Shown: positions 5,302 to 12,253 of the stretch, in pieces
How the letters are laid out: every line of letters starts with the position of its first letter
Numbering within the stretch: the stretch's first letter is position 1
Source: JAIPIY01 sp964489785
GTDB taxonomy: Bacteria; Patescibacteriota; Minisyncoccia; Phycocordibacterales; UBA1006
Length of the DNA: 13,295 nucleotides
Reading direction: 5' to 3'
Assembly (NCBI GenBank): GCA_964489785.1
Contig: CAZAZY010000019.1
Coordinates: 1 to 13,295, forward strand
Position numbers and translations under genes: made by a program
Notes under the pieces: generated by a model
The model's input: only the letters and a program-made list of their open reading frames with translations
The model's database searches: none
Told to the model about the DNA's origin: nothing

Positions 5302-6702
5302 AACTTTTTTATGAATCGAAAGAGTAATTACATCCCCTTCATCTGGAACATGAGATTTGACTCCCAGATAATCACGAATACGCTGAGCCAAAAACGAAGC
5401 TGACGATATTTCACCCATTACACAATATACATCAGAAACAGAATTCCCTAATTGTTCAACAAAATTTAATAATTCCGATGCACCCTTGTGTCCTGAATAT
5501 CCAGTGATCATACGAACTTCTGCTTTTACAGGAACTATTTCTTTGAAAATTTTTACCTTTTTTGCACCATCTGCCAACAATCTTCCCAATGTTCCGGCTG
5601 CTTGGTATCCCACCATCAACAAGATAGTTTTCGGATCAGAAAGAAAATGTAATTCATGGTGTATGATTCTTCCTCCATGAGACATCCCAGAACCCGCAAT
5701 AATAATTTTTGGATTTGGTGCTTTGAGAATTGCTTTTGATTCTTCAATAGATGGAGTCATATGTAGACGAGGAAATGAGAAAACGTCCTTATCATGCTCG
5801 TAGGCCTTTTGGACTGTGTCATTGAAATATTCTCGTGACCGTCGATATACATCAGTTACAGAAATTCCCAAAGGAGAATCCAGATACATAGGAATAGATT
5901 TGATACGATTTTGTTCCACCAAAGCATTCAATTCAAATAATAATTCCTGGGTTCTTTCCAGAGAAAATGCCGGAATTAACAATATACCCTGCTGACGCTC
6001 AGTGTCTTCTATGGCTCGTTCTAACAGAAGAGATCTATCAGAAACACCCTCGTGGTCTCGGTCACCATAGACACTTTCCATGAAAACATAGTGCACGCCG
6101 TCTACAATTTCGGTATCTTTTAATAATGGCGACGGAGAATTCCCTAAATCACCCGTAAATAAAAATACCGATTCATGACAAGACAATCGCATCATCGAAG
6201 ATCCCAACACGTGCCCAGCATCAAATAATTGAAACGAGCAGTCTGGTGTAAATGGCACCACCGTATGATAAGAAACTGTTTTCCAAAGAGTAAATGTCAT
6301 ATCAACATCTTCTGAGGTGAAATACGGCTCCACTTCTCTTTCCAGAGATTCCTGTGTCATAAGATGTAATGCATCCTGAAGCATTAATTTTGCAAGATCG
6401 CGTGTGGGCAAGGTAGAATAAATAACCCCACGAAACCCATCGTGAATTAATTTTGGTATACGTCCAATATGATCCATGTGCGCATGTGTAACCACTAGAA
6501 AATCAATAGACGAAACATCATAATCAAAAGGTTTACGATTCCAATCAAATGCATTTTCATCACCCTGCATCATTCCACAATCAATCAACACTGAAAGATC
6601 GCCATATTGAAAAAGAAAATTAGCTCCTGTTACTGAACCCGCACCACCATGACAGGTAACGGTTGCTTGATCAGGTGATTGTGCTGTGTTTACATGTTTC
6701 AT
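5299..6702 (-). CDS. Beta-CASP metallo-beta-lactamase-fold RNA-processing nuclease
   Basis: A 467-residue member of the CPSF73/RNase J-like beta-CASP family of zinc-dependent nucleases. MBL motifs: LIDCG (about 39-43), THAHMDH with His73, His75, Asp77 and His78, AGHVLGS with His164, and FTGDLG with Asp185. Beta-CASP motifs: MESVYGD with Glu209 (motif A), SGMSHGGRIIHHEL about 338-351 (motif B) and SGHKG with His405 (motif C, the seventh ligand). All metal ligands are present, so it should be active. No KH domain or S1 extension is visible, so it is the simple bacterial YsiN/CPSF-like type rather than RNase J. It follows the VanZ-like gene by 9 nt and precedes the SLOG gene by 1 nt, indicating an operon. 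A TAGACT -10-like hexamer overlaps the upstream stop codon, 6 nt before this ATG. Confidence 0.92.
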   Translation of the reverse strand: MKHVNTAQSPDQATVTCHGGAGSVTGANFLFQYGDLSVLIDCGMMQGDENAFDWNRKPFDYDVSSIDFLVVTHAHMDHIGRIPKLIHDGFRGVIYSTLPTRDLAKLMLQDALHLMTQESLEREVEPYFTSEDVDMTFTLWKTVSYHTVVPFTPDCSFQLFDAGHVLGSSMMRLSCHESVFLFTGDLGNSPSPLLKDTEIVDGVHYVFMESVYGDRDHEGVSDRSLLLERAIEDTERQQGILLIPAFSLERTQELLFELNALVEQNRIKSIPMYLDSPLGISVTDVYRRSREYFNDTVQKAYEHDKDVFSFPRLHMTPSIEESKAILKAPNPKIIIAGSGMSHGGRIIHHELHFLSDPKTILLMVGYQAAGTLGRLLADGAKKVKIFKEIVPVKAEVRMITGYSGHKGASELLNFVEQLGNSVSDVYCVMGEISSASFLAQRIRDYLGVKSHVPDEGDVITLSIHKKV

Positions 6703-6708
6703 ATATTA

Positions 6709-6714
6709 AGTCTA
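6709..6714 (-). promoter_or_regulatory. Possible internal -10 before the beta-CASP gene
   Basis: TAGACT (4 of 6) overlaps the VanZ-like gene's stop codon and lies exactly 6 nt before ATG 6702, the leaderless spacing seen elsewhere here. There is no TG extension and no convincing -35, so this is weak evidence. Confidence 0.3.
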
Positions 6715-7125
6715 TTTTTTAAATTTATACTGAATAAAAAGATATGCCCCCAATGCACCCAACAACCCAGCAATAACATCTTTTACGGAATCTGCCATAT
6801 GTGGTTGCCAAATATTTTGACGATATACAACAGTATCAAAAAACCATTCAATCATTTCCCATCCAAATACAATAATAATAACCCCCATGAATATAATCCA
6901 TTTTTTCTTAGTAAATAATTGCTTATGTTCTTGTATGGTATTGCCCAAAAACAGCGACGACAGAAAAAGAAATGCCCAAAATCCACCCAAAACATGCATA
7001 ATGGTATCAAAATGACTTAGTGACCAATACCAATACAAACCAGTTGCAGAGGCATGAATAATGGTAATACCCAATAATATAAAAACAGATAAGCGCAATA
7101 ATGAAATTGAAATATTCACACACAT
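6712..7125 (-). CDS. VanZ/YjdF-like membrane protein
   Basis: A 137-residue integral membrane protein with about four hydrophobic helices (roughly 7-29, 42-62, 76-92 and 115-133). It carries the signature of the VanZ/DUF2238 (YjdF) group: HFDTIMHVLGGFWAF after helix 1, GWEMIEWFFD in the middle and DSVKDVIAGLLGALGAYL at the end, with conserved His, Trp-Glu and Asp facing the membrane boundary. The molecular function of these proteins is not established; VanZ proper affects teicoplanin sensitivity. It heads the operon with the beta-CASP nuclease and SLOG gene. ATG 7123-7125 directly abuts a TATACT -10, so the GTG at 7119 (codon 3), 6 nt after the hexamer, may be the true leaderless start. Confidence 0.78.
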   Translation of the reverse strand: MCVNISISLLRLSVFILLGITIIHASATGLYWYWSLSHFDTIMHVLGGFWAFLFLSSLFLGNTIQEHKQLFTKKKWIIFMGVIIIVFGWEMIEWFFDTVVYRQNIWQPHMADSVKDVIAGLLGALGAYLFIQYKFKK

Positions 7126-7131
7126 AGTATA
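7126..7131 (-). promoter_or_regulatory. -10 of the VanZ-betaCASP-SLOG operon
   Basis: TATACT (5 of 6) lies on the minus strand immediately before ATG 7125. The expected transcription start coincides with the GTG at 7117-7119. The -35 region is poor (TTTCCT at 17 bp). The upstream terminator at 7156-7179 makes an independent promoter necessary here. Confidence 0.5.
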
Positions 7132-7155
7132 ACCCGACCCACATAAAAAGGAAAC

Positions 7156-7179
7156 AAAAAACCGTCCACAAAGGACGGT
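7156..7179 (-). terminator. Terminator of the 6S-like ncRNA
   Basis: A perfect 7-bp GC-rich stem ACCGTCC / GGACGGT (7161-7167 and 7173-7179) with a 5-nt loop is followed on the minus strand by TTTTT-G-TTT. There is no protein gene immediately upstream on this strand, so it must end a non-coding transcript. Confidence 0.88.
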
Positions 7180-7318
7180 ATCTTGTTATGGCTATTGTTG
7201 AGAGAAATGACCAAAGCTTGGAACATAACGTGGGTGTCAGAAATATAATACATTTGTATTTTATTATCGAAACTCCCTAAAAAAGTTTGTTCTAAGGTCA
7301 TTACCTAACAATAACCAT
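7156..7318 (-). ncRNA. Structured ncRNA, 6S RNA-like rod (about 163 nt)
   Basis: A gene-free interval between ndk and the VanZ-like gene has a near-consensus promoter and, about 160 nt on, an intrinsic terminator. The transcript (5' end about 7318) folds into a single rod. Nt 1-12 (AUGGUUAUUGUU) pair with nt 120-131 (AACAAUAGCCAU, one G-U). Nt 17-23 (AAUGACC) pair with nt 107-113 (GGUCAUU). GAAC 27-30 pairs with GUUC 95-98. An AU-rich bubble of 11 and 7 nt follows, then GGGAGU/ACACCC with an A-A mismatch, and an apical AAUAC-AAAU-GUAUU hairpin. On the 3' side CCAA-GCU-UUGG could form a small competing hairpin. Size, closed ends, internal bubbles and a 3'-side mini-hairpin match the architecture of 6S RNA, the RNA polymerase-sequestering promoter mimic. 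The ncRNA itself is well supported; the 6S identity rests on architecture only, without primary-sequence motifs. Confidence 0.72.
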
Positions 7319-7324
7319 ATTTAC

Positions 7325-7352
7325 ATTATAGCAAGTGCATTTTTTTTGTGAA
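7325..7352 (-). promoter_or_regulatory. Promoter of the 6S-like ncRNA, TTCACA-16-TGC-TATAAT
   Basis: On the minus strand TTCACA (7347-7352, 5 of 6), a 16-bp spacer ending TGC (7331-7333) and a perfect TATAAT (7325-7330) form one of the two best promoters in the window. The predicted start is 7 nt downstream at A7318, which is exactly the first base of the closing stem of the RNA. Confidence 0.82.
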
Positions 7353-7380
7353 GTCGACAAGGTAAAAAAAACATGACTTA

Positions 7381-7400
7381 AATTTTTTACACAAAAAATT
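7381..7400 (-). terminator. Weak AT-only hairpin after ndk
   Basis: AATTTTTT (7381-7388) / AAAAAATT (7393-7400) with a 4-nt loop overlaps the ndk stop codon. On the minus strand a T8 run follows at 7371-7364. With no G-C pairs it is a poor terminator, but it is the only candidate between ndk and the ncRNA promoter. Confidence 0.3.
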
Positions 7401-7902
7401 ACTGAGTAAATTTTTCGTGAACAGTTTGATATGAATACAATTCTGATTCACTAAACCAATGAGCGATTTCTTGATTAGCTTCTTCTACATCACCTGATGC
7501 ATGAACAATATTAGCAATACCTTTTTTCTTTACATCAGCATGACCAAAACTTGTGTGTGCATAATCTCCACGAATGGTTCCTGGAGCAGCACTTTTTGGT
7601 TCTGTAGCACCAACCATTTTTCGGATAAGAGCAACGGCTTCAACACCTTCTAACACCAAAGCTACAACCGGACCTTCATTCATCATGTCCAAAGTAACAT
7701 CAAAAGCCTCTTTTCCCCGACGTGATACCATTTTCCCAATATTTTCATAGTGATGAAAATAATGATCATAATCTGGCTTCAACATTTTTACACCAATGAT
7801 TTTAAGACCAGTTTTTTCAAAACGAGTCATAATTTCACCAACAATACCTCGTTGCACAGTATCTGGTTTTAATACAACCAATGAACGTTCTACTTTTTCC
7901 AT
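7399..7902 (-). CDS. ndk: Nucleoside diphosphate kinase
   Basis: NDK transfers the gamma-phosphate of a nucleoside triphosphate to a diphosphate through a phosphohistidine. The 167-residue protein starts ERSLVVLKPDTVQRGIVGEI (Lys12), carries Arg94, Thr100 and Arg111 (GTIRGDY), and the active-site NIVHASGDVEEANQEI with His134 and Asn131. It is about 15-25 residues longer than standard bacterial NDK; the extra residues are mainly HTSFGHADVKKKGIA just before the active-site strand. The gene stands alone between the ATPase gene and the ncRNA. The upstream 85 nt contain a TGCTATATT extended -10 and a TATAAT only 4 nt before the ATG. An AGGAG lies 19 nt before ATG, too far for normal use and partly in a GGA-GAAA-TCC hairpin. 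Confidence 0.95.
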   Translation of the reverse strand: MEKVERSLVVLKPDTVQRGIVGEIMTRFEKTGLKIIGVKMLKPDYDHYFHHYENIGKMVSRRGKEAFDVTLDMMNEGPVVALVLEGVEAVALIRKMVGATEPKSAAPGTIRGDYAHTSFGHADVKKKGIANIVHASGDVEEANQEIAHWFSESELYSYQTVHEKFTQ

Positions 7903-7906
7903 ACGT

Positions 7907-7953
7907 ATTATACAAGGATTTCTCCTCTTTTTTGATTATTTTCTAATATAGCA
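7907..7953 (-). promoter_or_regulatory. ndk promoter region with two -10 candidates
   Basis: On the minus strand the extended -10 TGCTATATT (7945-7953) predicts a leader of about 35 nt. A second, perfect TATAAT (7907-7912) lies only 4 nt from ATG 7902 and would give a leaderless or near-leaderless transcript. Neither has a good -35. The interval 7903-7987 holds no gene. An ATAGC/GCTAT 5-bp inverted repeat spans the upstream element but has no T-tract, so it is not a terminator for the ATPase gene. Confidence 0.45.
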
Positions 7954-7987
7954 CCATCATAGCTATTTCCTTGAAAATATGCAAACG

Positions 7988-10750
7988 CTAATTATTTTGC
8001 AATTTTCGCATGAATTCTGCTTCAACTTCTTCTCTTGGTCGACCAAATTTTAGATATGATAACTGTTTAATTTTCTCTGCTAATTCTTTGTCCCCCGGAG
8101 GAATAATAGACCAATGACATTCCATGTTAAATGGTTTTGTCGGCACCCCTTTTAACAACATACTGACATAAGAATTAAAATTATCTAATTTCATAATATC
8201 TGTCGCTGTAAATGTCGGTGCAAATTTTTTAGAAAGAAATTCAGCATCTTCCGGACTGACACGATACACCGCCATAGATCCAACGTTACCGAAAACAGCA
8301 TCTCTAATTTTTTCTTCTAATTGCGAAACATACTGGTGGGCAACATTTAATGACAATCGATATTTTCGTGCTTCGGATAAAATAGATGCAATAGAATCCG
8401 TAGTAACATTTTGAAACTCGTCGATATACAAATAAAAATCATTCATCTTTTGTCCATACATATCAACACGTGACAAAGCCGCCATCTGAATTTTTCCTAC
8501 TAAAATCATACCAATTAAATTTGCATTAATTTCACCCAATCTTCCTTTTGCCAGGTTAACCAACAAAATTTTCTTTTCATCCATAATCTTTCGGAAATTA
8601 AATGCGGATTTTTCCTGAGTAACAATAGGGCGCATAATTTCGTTTGAAAGAAATCCATCGAATTTACTGGTGATATACGGCACAAAGTTTTCTAATCCTT
8701 GTTCCCCTGTTGTAGCTTCGGCGTTTTTCCAGAATTGTGTAATCAATGGATTTTTACAGTGAGATAATTTCATATCTCGAAATGCTTTATCCGACAGTAC
8801 ACGTCCGATTTCCAACAAAGTGCTTCCTGATTCTGGATGTTCCATCACCAAACCAGTACTGTTTCGGAAATACTGTTCGAACATCGCACCTCCACCTGCT
8901 TTCATGTCAAATAATTTATTAAAAATTCCCATGAGTTCATTGATCACAAAGGTTTTTTGCTCTGGATAATTTGGATCAAATTCCAACATGTTTAATCCCA
9001 TAGGTCGTGCCATGTATGCAGGATCAAAATAAATGACATCGTCAATACGTTCTTTTGGAACATAACTAAGAATTTCTTGCACATCAGTACCGTGTGGGTC
9101 AATAAAACAACACCCTTCCCCATTACGAATATCTTGGGCAATCATGTTTTTCATAATAGTTGTCTTACCGGTACCAGTTTGCCCAATAACATACATATGT
9201 CGAACACGGTCTTCGCGATCCATACGAATTTCCAAATTTCTTCCGCGATAAGCATTAATACCCAGAAGAACACCTTGTGTATCTGCAAATTCTGCTGATG
9301 CAGGAGAACCCCCCGCCTTTGATTGTTTCAATTGTGGAGACCCATCTGACTCCATAGGAAAATGATAGATGGTTGCTAATTCTTGGAGGTTTAAGGTAAA
9401 TAGCTGCTTTTGATTATACGTACGAAAAGTAAACGAACGAACCAAAGCATCTAAATCAGAACCTTTTGGTTGTTCAAATTCGATACCGTTTCCCTTTGTA
9501 TCAGTAAACTGATTGAATGCAGAAACTAATTCGTGCAAAATATCCTGAGCTCGTTCTCTTGTTTCAGCAGATGCAACAATACGAATATTTGTTTCAACAA
9601 TCGTGCTACCTAATTTTTTCCCCAGACTTTCAATAGCGCCCTCGTTTTTTGTTTTTGTTCGGTCTTCTTGTTTTTTTGAGTCATCATTTTTATGATTATT
9701 TTGCACACCCAAAAACAATTCCTTTCCTGCTTTGTAAAAACCAAATGCCAAAGAACGAACCGATTTTACTGCGTGAGAAAGACTCTCACCTTTTTTCAAG
9801 TGATCAAGAATAAGTCCATATTCGCGAACCAACGTATTACCCGCAGGAACAACAACAATCTGGAAAGATGCTCCTTCGCCTTCGCGTTTCATTTTTGAAA
9901 ATGCATTTAATAATACAGAAATAGGATCATGCTCAAATACATCATGGGTTTTCAATGACAAAACATCCGAAGTCATTGGTTTTGCATACGCCCCAACAAC
10001 AGATCCAGACTGATGGAATACATTATAATCATCAAATACTTCTTCTATTTTTGCATCTCGATATAATCCAAAAACTTGTTTTTGAAAGAGATCAATTTTT
10101 GCATTAGGTATTGCAACATAAAAAATTACATCTTCTCCTTTTTGAGACAATGCTACTTCTAGTGTGTAATAATTTTTTTCTTGATTATTTTTTTCAGAAC
10201 CAATAGATAACATACCCGCATAGAATTGTTCCATCAATGTAACGAATTCACGATATGGCTTTGGTTCACCATTTTCTGGTGCAGGCAAGGTAACCTCGAA
10301 CAAAGTCATATTAATTGCCTTCCATAATTCTTGTCCCGGACGAATATCTGAAACAGGATTACCTGATTTTATATATTGCACCAAAAATCGATGAAAATCA
10401 TCTTCCAAATGAGGGTCACGCATTTTTTCAAGAATAACCAACGCATTTCGCACCCCTTTTTCCAACATAAAACCATATAATTCCCCAACTTTTTCATCAT
10501 GCTCTTCTGGGGATAATCGTAATGCAACTGCATCTGCTTCGTGTTCTTGGATATGAATTTCTTCTGACAATGTGTGTTCTGGAGCTAATTCTGAATATTC
10601 TTGAACCAATTCATGTGCAATATTTTCTAAAGGTTTTTCTGGTGTTGCAATTTGTGATTCTTGTTCACGGCGCAACAATTCCTGACGCAAAAAAGCTATT
10701 TCTTCATCGGGCGTGATAAATTTTTTAGGTATTTCGATATTTCCTTCCAT
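7988..10750 (-). CDS. HerA/VirD4-type type IV secretion DNA-transfer ATPase
   Basis: A 920-residue protein whose C-terminal half is a FtsK/HerA-superfamily P-loop motor of the VirD4/TraG/TraD (TrwB_AAD) kind. Walker A is GQTGTGKT at 523-530, followed by CCFIDPHGTDVQEIL; Walker B is FYLYIDEFQNV with Asp777-Glu778; then the sensor-like RLSLNVAHQYVSQL and a conserved tail (GNVGSMAVYRVSPEDAEFLS). The N-terminal half (1 to about 480) is acidic, starts with a Glu-rich coiled-coil-like segment (FLRQELLRREQE) and has no clear transmembrane helix, unlike canonical VirD4, which is membrane-anchored. A Lys/Asp-rich low-complexity loop lies near 355-375. No relaxase or pilus gene is nearby; it sits 24 nt behind map. 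The likely role is driving DNA or protein across the envelope (secretion or uptake); the substrate is unknown. Confidence 0.85.
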   Translation of the reverse strand: MEGNIEIPKKFITPDEEIAFLRQELLRREQESQIATPEKPLENIAHELVQEYSELAPEHTLSEEIHIQEHEADAVALRLSPEEHDEKVGELYGFMLEKGVRNALVILEKMRDPHLEDDFHRFLVQYIKSGNPVSDIRPGQELWKAINMTLFEVTLPAPENGEPKPYREFVTLMEQFYAGMLSIGSEKNNQEKNYYTLEVALSQKGEDVIFYVAIPNAKIDLFQKQVFGLYRDAKIEEVFDDYNVFHQSGSVVGAYAKPMTSDVLSLKTHDVFEHDPISVLLNAFSKMKREGEGASFQIVVVPAGNTLVREYGLILDHLKKGESLSHAVKSVRSLAFGFYKAGKELFLGVQNNHKNDDSKKQEDRTKTKNEGAIESLGKKLGSTIVETNIRIVASAETRERAQDILHELVSAFNQFTDTKGNGIEFEQPKGSDLDALVRSFTFRTYNQKQLFTLNLQELATIYHFPMESDGSPQLKQSKAGGSPASAEFADTQGVLLGINAYRGRNLEIRMDREDRVRHMYVIGQTGTGKTTIMKNMIAQDIRNGEGCCFIDPHGTDVQEILSYVPKERIDDVIYFDPAYMARPMGLNMLEFDPNYPEQKTFVINELMGIFNKLFDMKAGGGAMFEQYFRNSTGLVMEHPESGSTLLEIGRVLSDKAFRDMKLSHCKNPLITQFWKNAEATTGEQGLENFVPYITSKFDGFLSNEIMRPIVTQEKSAFNFRKIMDEKKILLVNLAKGRLGEINANLIGMILVGKIQMAALSRVDMYGQKMNDFYLYIDEFQNVTTDSIASILSEARKYRLSLNVAHQYVSQLEEKIRDAVFGNVGSMAVYRVSPEDAEFLSKKFAPTFTATDIMKLDNFNSYVSMLLKGVPTKPFNMECHWSIIPPGDKELAEKIKQLSYLKFGRPREEVEAEFMRKLQNN

Positions 10751-10753
10751 AGA

Positions 10754-10767
10754 TATATACCAGTATA
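10754..10767 (-). promoter_or_regulatory. Candidate -10 elements before the ATPase gene
   Basis: On the minus strand TATACT (10762-10767) lies 11 nt and an extended TGGTATATA (hexamer 10754-10759) 3 nt before ATG 10750. Both are in the 24-nt gap after map. They suggest that the ATPase can be transcribed on its own with a leader of 0-4 nt as well as by read-through from map. Confidence 0.4.
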
Positions 10768-10774
10768 CACTATA

Positions 10775-11548
10775 CTATGTAATTTGTGTAAGAATGACCG
10801 GCTCACCATCCGTAATTAAAACAGTATGTTCAAAATGAGCAGACAAAGAATGATCAGCCGTAATAACAGTATATTCATCATCTAAAAATACCACGTCATC
10901 AGTTCCTAATGTCACCATAGGTTCAATCGCCAATACCATACCAGGGACCAATGTTACACCCTTACCCCTTTTTCCATAATTAGGAACATATGGAGGTTCA
11001 TGTACCGCATAACCAACTCCATGACCAGCTAATACCCGGACTGTACCATAAGAAGAACCTACCACCTGATAAATAGCGTGTCCAATATCCCCTACAGTAT
11101 TTCCTGCTCGCGCTTGATCGATACCTGCATACATAGCATTTTGGGTTACGTTTATCAAATCATATAATTCTTGTGATACCCTACCTACCGGAACAGTCAC
11201 CGCATGATCTACAAAAAGACCCTTGTGACAAATACCACAATCTAATGAAACAATGTCACCTTCTTTGAATACTTTTTCTGCATGAGGAATACCGTGTACG
11301 ATTTCTTCGTTAATGGAAACACACAGTGAATTTGGGTATGCTGTAGTAACACCTTCGGGTGTATATTGCAAAAAAGCTGGTGTATCACCATGTTTAGTAA
11401 TCCATGCATAAGCAAAATCATCTAGTTCTTTTGCTGATACACCAGGAGCAACCATACCCGAAAGAATTTGTAATAATGTTCCTAATCTTTTTCCCCCTTC
11501 TTGCAATATGATTTGATCTTCTTTTGTTTTTATCGTAATTTCTGACAT
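10775..11548 (-). CDS. map: Methionine aminopeptidase type I
   Basis: MetAP removes the initiator methionine from nascent proteins. The 257-residue product keeps all five metal ligands: Asp103 (SLDCG), Asp114 (FVDHAVTVPVG), His176 (AGHGVGYAVHEPP), Glu209 (AIEPMVTLG) and Glu240 (SAHFEHTVLIT). The substrate-binding His85 is in NEEIVHGIP and His183 in the HEPP segment. It has the length and order of bacterial type I MetAP, with no N-terminal zinc-finger or SH3 extension. ATG 11548 lies 5 nt after the pyrH stop, without a Shine-Dalgarno sequence, so translation is probably coupled. Confidence 0.96.
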   Translation of the reverse strand: MSEITIKTKEDQIILQEGGKRLGTLLQILSGMVAPGVSAKELDDFAYAWITKHGDTPAFLQYTPEGVTTAYPNSLCVSINEEIVHGIPHAEKVFKEGDIVSLDCGICHKGLFVDHAVTVPVGRVSQELYDLINVTQNAMYAGIDQARAGNTVGDIGHAIYQVVGSSYGTVRVLAGHGVGYAVHEPPYVPNYGKRGKGVTLVPGMVLAIEPMVTLGTDDVVFLDDEYTVITADHSLSAHFEHTVLITDGEPVILTQIT

Positions 11549-11553
11549 ACAAA

Positions 11554-12249
11554 TTATGGATGGATAATAGTTCCTATAAATTCATTTCCATCAAGACATT
11601 GTGCGATGTTTTCTATTGAACCACCACCACAAATAGATACACTAATATTTGCTTTTTGCGCTTTTGCGGATGCAATAGGATCAAAAGGTGTACTTAATCC
11701 AGGGCTCCATTCAGTTGGTAATAAAGAACGATATTTTTCCCATGATAGTTCGATAAATTTTTCTGCATCTGGTTGTATCCGTGGGTCTACAGCATATACA
11801 TGTTCAATGTTTGAAAGATTGATTACCCTATTTGATCCAAGACGTTCCGCCAACAAAACAGCATCATAATCAGTACTCCATCCAGGTTTCCATCCACCAC
11901 CAACAATTACGGATGCTTGTGTATCTAATTCCACCGTTGGGTCTGAGATAATTTGTGAAGAAGCAATTTCACCCAACAATATTCTGATCACATGTGCATG
12001 GAGATGTGTCGTATGAATCCCAATCCAATCTAAATCAGTATTGGTCAGTGGCCGAACACGTCCACCTGCATCCTGATAATTTCTACAGGTTGCACCACCA
12101 CCAACAATAATGATGAATTTAAAACCTTTTTCAACTCTTTCTTTCACTAATGAAATAAAACTTTTTACGAATTGATCATCAAATCCTGTTTTAGGGACAA
12201 TAAGAGATCCCCCCAGAGAACATATAATATATGATGATTCATGTTTCAT
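11554..12249 (-). CDS. pyrH: UMP kinase, archaeal-type (amino-acid kinase fold)
   Basis: An amino-acid-kinase-fold protein that phosphorylates UMP to UDP. From ATG 12249 it has 231 residues: CSLGGSLIVP (phosphate loop, 10-19), FIIIVGGGATCRNYQDAGG, DLDWIGIHTTHLHAHVIRIL, GGGWKPGWSTDYDAVLLAER (UMP/gamma-phosphate region), VINLSNIEHVYAVDPR (ATP/uracil region) and SPGLSTPFDPIASAKAQ. GGxxPGxxTDxxA and the PGxSxPxDPxA-like C-terminal segment resemble archaeal UMP kinases (for example the Pyrococcus enzyme) more than the E. coli PyrH pattern. The frame could open at ATG 12321, but that adds a 24-residue segment overlapping the end of adk; ATG 12249, 4 nt after the adk stop, fits better. The specificity (UMP rather than another small phosphate acceptor) is inferred. 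Confidence 0.83.
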   Translation of the reverse strand: MKHESSYIICSLGGSLIVPKTGFDDQFVKSFISLVKERVEKGFKFIIIVGGGATCRNYQDAGGRVRPLTNTDLDWIGIHTTHLHAHVIRILLGEIASSQIISDPTVELDTQASVIVGGGWKPGWSTDYDAVLLAERLGSNRVINLSNIEHVYAVDPRIQPDAEKFIELSWEKYRSLLPTEWSPGLSTPFDPIASAKAQKANISVSICGGGSIENIAQCLDGNEFIGTIIHP

Positions 12250-12253
12250 ATTT

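Noticed and set aside
7116..7301. 61-codon minus-strand frame covering the 7181-7398 interval
   Set aside because: It runs through the intrinsic terminator and the pairing arms of the ncRNA rod, has no promoter of its own and a residue string without recognisable character; the RNA explanation accounts for the conserved-looking pairing.
7301..7318. Five-codon leaderless ORF (MVIVR) at the 5' end of the ncRNA
   Set aside because: The AUG is at the predicted 5' end, which is notable in a leaderless organism, but it is buried in the closing stem and the ORF is followed by no regulated gene, so a leader peptide is unlikely.
7922..7926. AGGAG as the Shine-Dalgarno sequence of ndk
   Set aside because: It is 19 nt before the ATG and part of a GGA-GAAA-TCC hairpin, outside the functional spacing range.
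7954..7976. ATAGC/GCTAT inverted repeat as a terminator for the ATPase gene
   Set aside because: The stem is only 5 bp with a 9-nt loop and no T-tract follows it on the minus strand.
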